From the NCBI GenBank assembly GCA_029204225.1, contig CM055092.1, forward strand, positions 25,256,460 through 25,320,459: a stretch of 64,000 bases of DNA. The letters are read 5' to 3'. The DNA comes from Diphasiastrum complanatum. Lineage: Eukaryota > Streptophyta > Lycopodiopsida > Lycopodiales > Lycopodiaceae. Below are positions 33,411-45,890 of the stretch, one piece after another. Position 1 is the stretch's first letter, and each line of letters starts with the position of its first letter. Made by a program: the position numbers and the translations under genes. The notes under the pieces are model-generated. The model had not been told where the DNA came from, searched no databases, and saw only the letters and a list, made by a program, of their open reading frames with translations.

Positions 33411-34815
33411 TAAGCAGATGGAAACAATTTGCTCTTATTGGAAACAAACAACTAGTAATTTAGCTCAAATAAACATACATGATTAGATTTGAGCAACTAT
33501 TAATGACGTCTTGCTTTCTATAAATCTTGAGATGAAATCCACAACACTACACATATCAACACTACCTTTAGTAAACACGATTCGCTTCGCATGACCTGAA
33601 GATTTACCCTGATTGGATCTCGGAAGCAGAAGCTGTCTGCAGAAAATGAGAATCAAGTACATTTTTAGATGCCACTGAACCATTGCAAATTCTCATTTTT
33701 ACCCGAAACAAGGCAGACGGAAATGAAGATTATTTGTCACCACTGCATAATAACATATATGTGCCTTGAAATTTCCAACCTTTTTCTACCATGACCACTA
33801 GTCTTCTTTTCAGGTGAATGTCCTTGAAGAATTGCAACTTCTACAAAACTCAAAGAAGAGTTTTTCCGACTCATGTACCGAGCTATATGAAAAAAGTCGT
33901 CTTCATCGTATTTCTCCCACTGCAGACCAAGGAACTGTGAAGAATTGAAAAAGATTATCTATGTTAGATATAGGGGTCTTATGTTTTTTACATCAAGCAT
34001 CTAGGTGTAGGATGTTGATAGGAATAAATTTGGCATAGATGGCAAATTATGCACTTCCACTTGTAATGCCACTTTTGAGCCAAAATAGAGTAAGAGACTA
34101 AACACGTGCCAATTAGAGTGTAGACAAGTGTAAAGCTTTTTGAATTCCAAGAGGTCCAATAGGATTTAGAGGTGGAACCTTGTGAGGTCCAATAGGAAAT
34201 TGAGGTGTGCTTGAATATAGTCCAATAGAATTAAGAGGTGCATAGATCAATGATCATTGTACTCCTCATTTTGAAACTAATTGATTTGGTGATTTCATGG
34301 ATTTTGTGAGTTATTGGATTTCTAGCTTTCTCTCTCTACTCAAGAGCTCATGATGCTTTTTCTCTCTCTACCCAAGGAGAGAGTGAGTGAATGCATGTAG
34401 TAGTGTGTTTTTGCCATAGGAACTAAGATTGATCTTGAGTCTCAATCTAGTCTTGATCTTGGTGCATCTACACACCTTAGGAGATCACAAGTACATGTTT
34501 GTGGACAATCCACACGTGTGAAATTCAACAGGACCTACAAATTATCACTTTTTATTTCTCACATGTGGGAGATTAAACATGCATTAAAATCAAAAGACCC
34601 TTCTTCAAACATTTGGAGAGCAATGCGCTTTATAATGTGACCTAGCTGTATAACCCACTATATATAATAAAGTTGATTTTAAATGCAGATGACACTCTGT
34701 ACTCTAACCATACCAATGGCATTTCAGACTCATAGTTTTTTAATGGAAAGTTAAGTTTCTCGGTGTGACCAAGTTTAATTGCTGACCCATCATAATTCCT
34801 GAGCCACACACACCA
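33411..34815 (-). pseudogene. Antisense AP2 exons 6-4 in array unit 3
   Basis: Same layout as other units. Here exon 4 also keeps an open frame through the FPL.NYESEMPL region near 34730-34750, unlike units 1 and 2. Confidence 0.78.
33936..34530 (+). mobile_element. Solo LTR, array unit 3
   Basis: 595 bp. It shares the insertion site and ends of the other copies but lacks a few bases after AAAGCTTTT near 34140. Confidence 0.8.
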
Positions 34816-37027
34816 ATGTAGCTAGTTTTACCATATCTTGACAATTTGCACACATTTAAGCTCAATTTAAGCAGATTGTACTATTTTGAATCAATGGTAA
34901 ACTTTGCAAAGATTGGTTTGACTATTTTATTTAAAAAATAGCAATTTTGGTAATTTCTAGTCTCTTCATGTTTAATTTTAAATTGTTTCACAGAATGTAA
35001 CTATTTTGAACTTTCTATTTTATGCTTTTTTTTTATACATATATATATGTATAGTTATTGTGTTTTTCAAAGAAAATAGATAATTAACTATTGGAAAACA
35101 ACAAAGTAAAGAATGAAATAGATAGAAAAAAACAAGGTGCTGATTTAGAAATAAGTTTAGGCTGCCAATGCATTTGTAACCGACTGTTATTAAATAGAGC
35201 ATTAAAGCACTCTCTATCTAAACATTTCAAAAATAGCACTCCTAAAAACAAGATGTCTCACATGATAAGAACTTATGTTGTAAACTTCAATTTCCCTGTA
35301 AACAACTTCATCTTATCATAAATACCAAATCTCCAACTTTATGATCTTTTCTATTCAAACTTCGATCATGCGAAGCCTTACGCCATACATTTTTCATGAC
35401 TAACGCATCAACACAAAAACTACCACCAATCAACTTTCGCTAGATTTTTTAATATTTCAACAGTCTACTACGATGGATTTGAATAAATCTCTATCTAGAT
35501 TCTGGATTCCGCGTGGATTATCCATGCATGGATAATCCACACAAATTTTTTTGACCAAAAAACAACGTTTGGCACGAACCAAAATGTGTTTCGCTCCTAA
35601 ATTAGAGATGGACTTTCTTTTTTCCGTTGTGTGAGAGAGAGAGAAAAACAAAATATAGATGAGAGTGAGGATGAGATGGCGATGAATGTGAGTGAGAGGA
35701 TTGATAGTGTTTAGTTTTTAGTTCATTGATGGATATTAATAGTATTGTCACTCTGTAATAATTGGAAATTTTTGGCAATTATTATGTAATCCTCTATGAC
35801 TTTAGTGGCAAATTGGGATCGAATGCCACCATGCCAAAAATTGTCCCACTTCAGTATTATTGTTGCTAGAAACACCAAATCATGTGTAGATGTTGCAAAT
35901 TGTTTGATGGTTGGATCTGGAGAATCTGTGCATTGCACCACAAAAGAAGTGCATAAGTTTTGGTTTTTAGTTTCAAGCAAAATTCATAAAAAGTACGTGT
36001 ATGAGCTTCACTAGCATTTGCACAAAAATGAGTCGAATTTCAAACTTATATATTAGACAAATTGCTTCTTTGGCAATTATGGGAAAAAAACTACAAAACA
36101 TATAGAGTACTATGGAACAAGATCTCAAAATCTACTTGAAGGGTCCATAAGTAACTAGAGCTTCGATGAGGGTTGAACCTTCACCAAAGAACAACTCCCG
36201 CATAACTGCTACAAATAATCATGCTTCACATGGTTTTAACCCTCTCTCGAGTCAATTTTGATGTTTTGTGTCTATCAACTAGGTCGACGATGGTTCATAA
36301 TGACATTGCATAGCAAACTTACGTATGATGCAAACTAACCCTCACTAAGCTCAATTTAAGCAGATTGTACTATTTTGAATCAATGGTAACCTTTGCAAAG
36401 ATTGGTTTGACTATTTTATATAAAAAGTAGCCATTCTGGTAATTTCTAGTCTCTTCATGTTTAATTTTAAATTGTTTTACATAATGTAACTATTTTGAAC
36501 TTTTTATTTTATGCTTTTTTTTTATACATACATACATATGTATGTATAGTTATTGTGTTTTTTAGAGAAAATAGATAATTACCTAGTGGAAAACAACAAA
36601 GTAATGAATGAAATAGATAGAAAAAAACATGGTGTTGATTTAGAAATAAATTTAGGCTGCCAATGCTCGTGTAACTGACTGTTATTAAATAGAGAATTAA
36701 AGCATTCTCTATCTAAACATTTCAAAAATAGCACTCCTAAAAACAAGATGTCTCACATGATAAGAACTTATGTTGTAAACTTCAATTTCCCTGTAAACAA
36801 CTTCATCTTATCATAAATACCAAATCTCCAACTTTATGATCTTTTCTATTCAATATTCGATCATGCCAAGCCTTACGCCATACATTTCTCATGACTAACG
36901 CATCAACACAAAAACTACCACCAATCAACTTTCGCTAGATTTTTTAATATTCAACAGTCTACTAATATGGATTTGAATAAATCTCTATCTAGATTCTGGA
37001 TTCCGCGTGGATTATCCACCCATGGAT

Positions 37028-38437
37028 AAGCAGATGGAAACAATTTGCTCTTATTGGAAACAAACAACTAGAAATTTAGCTCAAATAAACATACATGATT
37101 AGATTTGAGCAACTATTAATGACGTCTTGCTTTCTATAAATCTTGAGATGAAATCCACAACACTGCACATATCAACACTACCTTTAGTAAACACGATTCG
37201 CTTCGCATGACCTGAAGATTTACCCTGATTGGATCTCGGAAGTAGAAGCTGTCTGCAGAAAATGAGAATCAAGTACATTTTTAGATGGCACTGAACCATT
37301 GCAAATTATCATTCTTACCCGAAACAAGGCAGACGAAAATGTTGATTATTTGTCACCACTGCATAATAACATATATGTGCCTTGAAATTTCCAACCTTTT
37401 TCTACCATGACCACTAGTCTTCTTTTCAGGTGAATGTTCTTGAAGAATTGCAACTTCTACAAAACTCAAAGAAGAGTTTTTCCGACTCATGTACCGAGCT
37501 ATATGAAAAAAGTCGTCTTCATCGTATTTCTCCCACTGCAGACCAAGGAACTGTGAAGAATTGAAAAAGATTATCTATGTTAGATATAGGGGTCTTATGT
37601 TTTTTACATCAAGCATCTAGGTGTAGGATGTTGATAGGAATAAATTTGGCATAGATGGCAAATTATGCACTTCCACTTGTAATGCCACTATTGAGCCAAA
37701 ATAGAATAAGAGACTAAACACGTGCCAATTAGAGTGTAGACAAGTGTAAAGCTTTTGTTTGATGAATTCCAAGAGGTCCAATAGGATTTAGAGGTGGAAC
37801 CTTGTGAGGTCCAATAGGAAATTGAGGTGTGCTTGAATATAGTCCAATAGAATTAAGAGGTGCATAGATCAATGATCATTGTACTCCTCATTTTGAAACT
37901 AATTGATTTGGTGATTTCATGGATTTTGTGAGTTATTGGATTTCTAGCTTTCTCTCTCTACTCAAGAGCTCATGATGCTTTTTCTCTCTCTACCCAAGGA
38001 GAGAGTGAGTGAATGCATGTAGTAGTGTGTTTTTGCCATAGGAACTAAGATTGATCTTGAGTCTCAATCTAGTCTTGATCTTGGTGCATCTACACACCTT
38101 AGGAGATCACAAGTACATGTTTGTGGACAATCCACACGTGTGAAATTCAAGAGGACCTACAAATTATCACTTTTTATTTCTCACATGTGGGAGATTAAAC
38201 ATGCATTAAAATCAAAAGACCCTTCTTCAAACATTTGGAGAGCAATGCGCTTTATAATGTGACCTAGCTGTATAACCCACTATATATAATAAAGTTGATT
38301 TTAAATGCAGATGACACTCTGTACTCTAACCATACCAATGGCATTTCAGACTCATAGTTTTCTAATGGAAAGTTAAGTTTCTCGGTGTGACCAAGTTTAA
38401 TTGCTGACCCATCATAACTCCCGAGCCACACACACCA
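37028..38437 (-). pseudogene. Antisense AP2 exons 6-4 in array unit 4
   Basis: Same layout; exons 4, 5 and 6 all appear open. The exon 5 donor and acceptor are kept. Confidence 0.78.
37552..38152 (+). mobile_element. Solo LTR, array unit 4
   Basis: 601 bp. The last bases read TTCAAGA instead of TTCAACA, a change shared with unit 5, so units 4 and 5 are close relatives. Confidence 0.8.
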
Positions 38438-40653
38438 ATGTAGCTAGTTTTACCATATCTTGACAATTTGCACACATTTAAGCTCAATTTAAGCAGATTG
38501 TACTATTTTGAATCAATGGTAAACTTTGCAAAGATTGGTTTGACTATTTTATTTAAAAAATAGCAATTTTGGTAATTTCTAGTCTCTTCATGTTTAATTT
38601 TAAATTGTTTCACAGAATGTAACTATTTTGAACTTTCTATTTGATGCTTTTTTTTTATACATATATGTATGTATAGTTATTGTGTTTTTCAAAGAAAATA
38701 GATAATTAACTATTGGAAAACAACAAAGTAAAGAATGAAATAGATAGAAAAAAACAAGGTGCTGATTTAGAAATAAGTTTAGGCTGCCAATGCGTTTGTA
38801 ACCGACTGTGATTAAATAGAGCATTAAAGCACTCTCTATCTAAACATTTCAAAAATAGCACTCCTAAAAACAAGATGTCTCACATGATAAGAACTTATGT
38901 TGTAAACTTCAATTTCCCTGTAAACAACTTCATCTTATCATAAATACCAAATCTCCAACTTTATGATCTTTTCTATTCAAACTTCGATCATGCGAAGCCT
39001 TACGCCATACATTTTTCATGACTAACGCATCAACACAAAAACTACCACCAATCAACTTTTGCTAGATTTTTTAATATTTCAACAGTCTACTACTATGGAT
39101 TTGAATAAATCTCTATCTAGATGCTGGATTCCGCGAGGATTATCCATGCATGGATAATCCACACAAAGTTTTTTGACCAAAAAACAACGTTTGGCGCGAA
39201 CCAAAATGTGTTTCGCTCCTAAATTAGAGATGGACTTTCTTTTTTCCGTTGTGTGTGAGAGAGAGAAAAACAGAGTATAGATGAGAGTGAGGATGAGATG
39301 GCGATGAATGTGAGTGAGAGGATTGATAGTGTTTAGTTTTTAGTTCATTGATGGATATTAATAGTGCTGTCACTTTGCGATAATTGGAAATTTTTGGCAA
39401 TTATTATGTAATCCTCTATGACTTTAGTGGCAAATTGGGATCGAATGCCACCATGCCAAAAATTGTCCCACTTCATTATTATTGTTGCTAGAAACACCAA
39501 ATCATGTGTAGATGTTGCAAATTGTTTGATGGTTGGATCTGGAGAATCTGTGCATTGCACCACAAAAGAAGTGCATAAGTTTTGGTTTTTAGTTTCAAGC
39601 AAAATTCATAAAAAGTACGTGTATGAGCTTCACTAGCATTTGCACAAAAATGAATCGAATTTCAAACTTATATATTAGACAAATTGCTTCTTTGGCAATT
39701 ATGGGAAAAAAACTACAAAACATATAGAGTACTATGGAACAAGATCTCAAAATCTACTTGAAGGGTCAATAAGTAACTAGAGCTTCGATGAGGGTTGAAC
39801 CTTCACCAAAGAACAACTCCCACATAACTGCTACAAATAATCATGCTTCACATGGTTTTAACCCTCTCTCGAGTCAATTTTGATGTTTTGTGTCTATCAA
39901 CTAGGTCGACGATGGTTCATAATGACATTGCACAGCAAACTTACGTATGATGCAAACTAACCCTCACTAAGCTCAATTTAAGCACATTGTACTATTTTGA
40001 ATCAATGGTAACCTTTGCAAAGATTGGTTTGACTATTTTATATAAAAAGTAGCCATTCTGGTAATTTCTAGTCTCTTCATGTTTAATTTTAAATTGTTTT
40101 ACATAATGTAACTATTTTGAACTTTTTATTTTATGCTTTTTTTTTATTAATACATACATATGTATGTATAGTAATTGTGTTTTTTAGAGAAAATAGATAA
40201 TTACCTAGTGGAAAACAACAAAGTAATGAATGAAATAGCTAGAAAAAAACATGGTGTTGGTTTAGAAATAAATTTAGGCTGCCAATGCTCGTGTAATTCA
40301 CTGTTATTAAATAGAGAATTAAAGCATTCTCTATCTAAACATTTCAAAAATAACACTCCTAAAAACAAGATGTCTGACATGATAAGAACTTATGCTGTAA
40401 ACTTCAATTTCCCTGTAGACAACTTCATCTTATCATAAATACCAAATCTCCAACTTTATGATCTTTTCTATTCAATATTCGATCATGCCAAGCCTTACGC
40501 CATACATTTCTCATGACTAACGCATCAACACAAAAACTACCACCAATCAACTTTCGCTAGATTTTTTAATATTTCAAATGTCTACTAATATGGATTTGAA
40601 TAAATCTCTATCTAGATTCTGGATTCCGCGTGGATTATCCACGCATGAATAAG

Positions 40654-42048
40654 CAGATGGAAACAATTCGCTCTTATTGGAAACAAACAACTAGAAATTT
40701 AGCTCAAATAAACATACATGATTAGATTTGAGCAACTATTAATGACGTCTTGCTTTCTATAAATCTTGAGATGAAATCCACAACACTGCACATATCAACA
40801 CTACCTTTAGTAAACACGATTCGCTTCGCATGACCTGAAGATTTACCCTGATTGGATCTCGGAAGCAGAAGCTGTCTGCAGAAAATGAGAATCAAGTACA
40901 TTTTTAGATGCCACTAAACCATTGCAAATTATCATTTTTACCCGAAACAAGGCAGACGAAATTGTTGATTATTTGTCACCACTGCATAATAACATATATG
41001 TGCCTTGAAATTTCCAACCTTTTTCTACCATGACCGCTAGTCTTCTTTTCAGGTGAATGTTCTTGAAGAATTGCAACTTCTACAAAACTCAAAGAAGAGT
41101 TTTTCCGACTCATGTACCGAGCTATATGAAAAAAGTCGTCTTCATCGTATTTCTCCCACTGCAGACCAAGGAACTGTGAAGAATTGAAAAAGATTATCTA
41201 TGTTAGATATAGGGGTCTTATGTTTTTTACATCAAGCATCTAGGTGTAGGATGTTGATAGGCATAGATGGCAAACTATGCACTTCCACTTGTAATGCCAC
41301 TTTTGAGCCAAAATAGAGTAAGAGACTAAACACGTGCCAATTAGAGTGTAGACAAGTGTAAAGCTTTTGTTTGATGAATTCCAAGAGGTCCAATAGGATT
41401 TAGAGGTGGAACCTTGTGAGGTCCAATAGGAAATTGAGGTGTGCTTGAATATAGTCCAATAGAATTAAGAGGTGCATGGATCAATGATCATTGTACTCCT
41501 CATTTTGAAACTAATTGATTTGGTGATTTCATGGATTTTGTGAGTTATTGGATTTCTAGCTTTCTCTCTCTACTCAAGAGCTCATGATTCTTTTTCTCTC
41601 TCTACCCGAGGAGAGAGTGAGTGAATGCATGTAGTAGTGTGTTTTTGCCATAGGAACTAAGATTGATCTTGAGTCTCAATCTAGTCTTGATCTTGGTGCA
41701 TCTACACACCTTAGGAGATCACAAGTACATGTTTGTGGACAATCCACACGTGTGAAATTCAAGAGGACCTACAAATTATCACTTTTTATTTCTCACATGT
41801 GGGAGATTAAACATGCATTAAAATCAAAAGACCCTTCTTCAAACATTTGGAGAGCAATGCGCTTTATAATATGACCTAGCTGTATAACCCACTATATATA
41901 ATAAAGTTGATTTTAAGTGCAGATGACACTCTGTACTCTAACCATACCAATGGCATTTCAGACTCATAGTTTTCTAATGGAAAGTTAAGTTTCTCGGTGT
42001 GACCAAGTTTAATTGCTGACCCATCATAATTCCTGAGCCACACACACC
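40654..42048 (-). pseudogene. Antisense AP2 exons 6-4 in array unit 5
   Basis: Same layout as the other units, with exons 4-6 apparently open and the solo LTR in intron 4. Confidence 0.78.
41175..41764 (+). mobile_element. Solo LTR, array unit 5
   Basis: 590 bp. It lacks about 11 bases (an AATAAATTTGG-like stretch) near 41260 and ends TTCAAGA as in unit 4. Confidence 0.8.
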
Positions 42049-42088
42049 AATGTAGCTAGTTTTACCATGTCTTGACAATTTGCACACA

Positions 42089-43772
42089 TTTAAGCTCAAT
42101 TTAAGCAGATTGTACTATTTTGAATCAATGGTAAACTTTGCAAAGATTGGTTTGACTATTTTATTTAAAAAATAGCAATTCTGGTAATTTCTAGTCTCTT
42201 CATGTTTAATTTTAAATTGTTTCACAGAATGTAACTATTTTGAACTTTCTATTTTATGCTTTTTTTTTATAGATATATGTATGTATAGTTATTGTGTTTT
42301 TCAAAGAAAATAGATAATTAATTATTGTAAAACAACAAAGTAAAGAATGAAATAGATAGAAAAAAACAAGGTGCTGATTTAGAAATAAGTTTAGGCTGCC
42401 AATGCTTTTGTAACCGACTGTGATTAAATAGAGCATTAAAGCACTCTCTATCTAAACATTTCAAAAATAGCACTCCTAAAAACAAGATGTCTGACATGAT
42501 AAGAACTTATGATGTAAACTTCAATTTCCCTGTAGACAACTTCATCTTATCATAAATACCAAATCTCCAACTTTATGATCTTTTCTATTCAATATTCGAT
42601 CATGCCAAGCCTTACGCCATACATTTCTCATGACTAACGCATCAACACAAAAACTACCACCAATCAACTTTCGCTAGATTTTTTAATATTTCAACAGTCT
42701 ACTACTATGGATTTGAATAAATCTCTATCTAAATTCTGGATTCCGCGAGGATTATCCATGCATGGATAATCCACACAAATTTTTTTGACCAAAAAACAAC
42801 GTTTGGGGCAAACCAAAATGTGTTTCGCTCCTAAATTAGAGATGGACTTTCTTTTTTCCGTTGTGTGAGGGAGAGAGAAAAACAGAGTATAGATGAGAGT
42901 GAGGATGAGATGGCGATGAATGTGAGTGAGAGGATTGATAGTGTTTAGTTTTTAGTTCATTGATGGATATTAATAGTACTATCACTCTGTAATAATTGGA
43001 AATTTTTGACAGTTATTATGTAATCCTCTATGACTTTAGTGGCAAATTGGGATCGAATGCCACCATGCCAAAAATTGTCCCACTTCATTATTATTGTTGC
43101 TAGAAACACCAAATCATGTGTAGATGTTGCAAATTGTTTGATGGTTGGATCTGGAGAATCTGTGCATTGCACCACAAAAGAAGTGCATAAGTTTTGGTTT
43201 TTAGTTTCAAGCAAAATTCATAAAAAGTACGTGTATGAGCTTCACTAGCATTTGTGCAAAATGAGTCGAATTTCAAACTTATATATTAGACAAATTGCTT
43301 CTTTGGCAATTATGGGAAAAAAACTACAAAACATATAGAGTACTATGGAACAAGATCTCAAAATCTACTTGAAGGGTCAATAAGTAACTAGAGCTTCGAT
43401 TAGGGTTGAACCTTCACCAAAGAACAACTCCCGCATAACTGCTACAAATAATCATGCTTCACATGGTTTTAACCCTCTCTCGAGTCAATTTTGATGTTTT
43501 GTATCTATCAACTAGGTCGACGATGGTTCATAATGACATTGCACAGCAAACTTACGTATGATGCAAAATAACCCTCACTAAGCTCAATTTAAGTAGATTG
43601 TACTATTTTGAATCAATGGTAAACTTTGCAAAGATTGGTTTGACTATTTTATTTAAAAAATAGCAATTCTGGTAATTTTTAGTCTCTTCATGTTTAATTT
43701 TAACTATTTTGAACTTTTTATTTTATGCTTTTTGTTTATACATACATACATATGTATGTATAGTTATAGCTA
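42089..43772. repeat. Array unit 6 (partial)
   Basis: It has part A, the 24-bp palindrome core (42749-42772), part B and the first 190 bases of the second part A. It then breaks beside an inverted TACATACATATGTATGTA tract (43739-43762) and joins the gypsy leader of block C. Confidence 0.88.
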
Positions 43773-44973
43773 TTTACACCCGAATTCGAGCAGCATCTAT
43801 GTATCAATGGTTAACCCGTACAGTTCGAATATGTCGCCCCGCACCCCACAAGGTACAGACCGTGGTAACACCTCGAGGGCAGCACTTTGACTCATCAAGT
43901 CCCCCGTTCTGTCGACCACCCCGACCATGGACGCACCCGTGCTTACACTGTGGGCAGCACCTTGCGCAACGGTTGTCCTGACTAAACCCAAAACGTGGCC
44001 ATCCCTGTGAGACTTGCGTAGCTGACCGGCTAGTCGGCTCTGATACCACATGTTGCGCCGACGCTTCAAAGGGCGCTGGGACTTGAGTGGTTTCCCCAAC
44101 AAGTGCTTAAGTCTAACATTTATCCATCATGCACTTACATAAAAGCCAACTCAGAAACGTAACAAGCTTAACCATTTAGACTTAAGAAAACTGGAATCCC
44201 AACCAACCCGAAAGCCAACTCAGAATCCGTCTCCAAAAGGTAACCAAAGGCAAAGACAAGCCACACATGAAACCCAAGGCATAGTGGTCGCCAAACTGAC
44301 CAATTGGCATAGCGGCAAGCCCCATGTCGATGACAGTGACCCTTAGGCGCTAGCGACGCAAAAAGGTTGTAGTAAGGGTCCTTCCACTTGGACCAGTCCT
44401 GGAGGCGAAACCGAAATGGTAATCATCCCCAAGGATCAACACTATTAGATTTGGAAGAGGTTACATTCATACATAGACTGACCGGTCTCGGGGCCACCAA
44501 CACGTGCTGGGCATTGTGCCTGGCTCATGTTGGTAGAGGGAGCTGAGACCTGGCAAATGGATTCCTGGCGCTGGTTGAGCTGCCCAAGTTTTTGTCTGCC
44601 GGACTCCCCCTATAGTTTCTGTCTGCTATGATTCGACGCATCCCCTCTGTTCTAAAACATAGTGCTTTCTGGTAAAGCACGCTTTTTGGGACTTAGTTTT
44701 TATTTTGCTGATTAAGCTTGGCAAGCCTGGCAGAATCAGTCTGGCTCCCGGACATGGGTCCCGGGAGCCGTTCCGGTGGCAGAATCAACTTGCTTCCTAA
44801 CTAGGCCAAGACTCGAGTTCCAGAGCTAGCTCATGACTTGTGACTACTTGACTGGCTCACCACAGGTCGGAGGCTCAGTCCTTGACGTTCTAACTTGCTC
44901 TGGGACCTTAGGGAGTGTCACCCCTTAGAGTCTTATAGGGCACGCTGGGTGCACCTGAGTCAGCTTTACAACA
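43773..44973 (-). mobile_element. Truncated gypsy element: leader piece plus one LTR (block C)
   Basis: The leader remnant (43773-44048) keeps the primer binding site (44037-44048). The LTR runs 44051-44973 (923 bp) with intact TGTTGCGCC and TTTACAACA ends. It is followed by GGAAG, a one-base variant of the GGTAG target duplication. The whole pol region and the other LTR are absent. Within the leader, bases between two GACCGT copies in block A (near 15558 and 15640) are missing here. Confidence 0.85.
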
Positions 44974-45890
44974 GGAAGACTCTCTGTATGAGCATTGTGG
45001 TTGCATGATACTTTGTGAGTCAAACCTCGTGGTTTGTATGTTATTATGTAGTGGTGATAAATATTCAAAATTTCCTTTGGCCTTGTTATGGATAGATAAT
45101 TTTCATGGTTCTATGGCTGCTTAAAATGTTTTTGATTCTCTTTTTCTTAAGCCAACTTTTGCTTACGAGCTCCAATCAGAGCGAATCTTCAAGTGATGTG
45201 AAGCGAATCGTTATCACTAAAGGTAGTGATGATACGTAAAACACTATGCTTTTTATCTCAAGATTTATAGAAAGCAAGATGCCATTAATAGTTGCTAAAA
45301 TCCAATCGTTGTTTGTTTCCAATATGACCAAATGTTTTCCATCTCCTTAACAATGTGCTGAAAATTCATATGTTTTTTAAGATCCAACAAAGCAGTAGTA
45401 GTACAAGAATAATGCAAAAACGCTTATAGGGACCTATTTGGACCAGTAGAAGATGTTGAGAATGTTATTCCAACCATTAGAAAAATCAAGTTTCTCTTTC
45501 TACTCGCACTTGTAAATATTCTCTTGGAAGAGCTGGAGATGGTGAGAATTTTGAAAATCCCTTCTAGCCTAAAAGTGTTGATTTTTAAGATATTAGCCAC
45601 TTCAATCCATCCTCTTTAAACTGTAATCATGTTTCTAGGCCATATATGACTAGTCAACTTGCTTTCTTGTTATCCAAGAATGATCCAAGAAGATTGATTT
45701 CATATGAAAATGTTGCAGGAAAAGCAAGCTGTACTTTATGTTAGCTCTGAACTTCAATAGGGTCTGAATCATACCTTGTTATCAAATGCTCTTCAAATAG
45801 TTATGTTTGTGTTTCTTTGCTTCGATTCTAGGTTATTGTGAGAAATGGTGAGAATTATTGAGCATGGTGATTCCATTAGGTTTAAGGAGT
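44974..45890 (+). pseudogene. Partial upstream copy of the AP2 gene, exons 6-8 (block C)
   Basis: The relative of 16755-17690. Exon 6 keeps its frame here (QLLLTSSNQSESSSDVKRI), unlike block A, but exon 7 has a TAA near its start (near 45410) and an altered acceptor region. Exons 1-5 are absent. A relic. Confidence 0.68.

Larger units (their letters stand above)
31238..34854. repeat. Array unit 3
   Basis: A complete unit of 3617 bp with palindrome at 31896-31923. The shorter length is mainly from a small deletion in its solo LTR. Confidence 0.9.
34855..38476. repeat. Array unit 4
   Basis: A complete 3622-bp unit with palindrome at 35513-35540. Its second part A (near 36725-36800) carries variants typical of first-part-A sequences (GCACTCCTAAAAAC, TGTTGTAAACTTC), which suggests sequence exchange between the two sub-repeats. 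Confidence 0.9.
38477..42088. repeat. Array unit 5
   Basis: A complete 3612-bp unit. The palindrome is reduced to a 24-bp core (39137-39160) by a T-to-A change, as in unit 6. Its solo LTR has a small deletion. Confidence 0.9.
24226..43772. repeat. Tandem array of a 3.62-kb unit
   Basis: Landmarks recur at steps of 3621, 3622, 3617, 3622 and 3612 bases, for example the same 85-codon minus-strand frame at 24863, 28484, 32106, 35723, 39345 and 42957. There are four complete units (2-5) and two partial ones (1 and 6). Each complete unit reads: R repeat part A, a 28-bp palindrome, R part B, a second copy of part A about 1.46 kb from the first, antisense AP2 intron-exon sequence (exons 6, 5, 4) holding a solo LTR, and a short copia-derived tail. 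Units differ by scattered substitutions and small indels. No unit encodes a complete protein that I recognise. Confidence 0.93.

Noticed and set aside
24863-43214. An 85-codon minus-strand frame (SPDPTIKQFATSTHDLVF region) repeated in all six array units, with a 72-codon frame on the other strand.
   Set aside because: The copies are so similar in DNA that an open frame would persist without selection, the two strands are open together, and no domain or gene context supports coding. In block A the frame is altered by the extra segment.
24226-43772. A CRISPR-like or rDNA reading of the tandem array.
   Set aside because: The 3.62-kb unit has no short repeat-spacer structure and no rRNA-like sequence; it is a composite of gene, LTR and AT-rich repeat.
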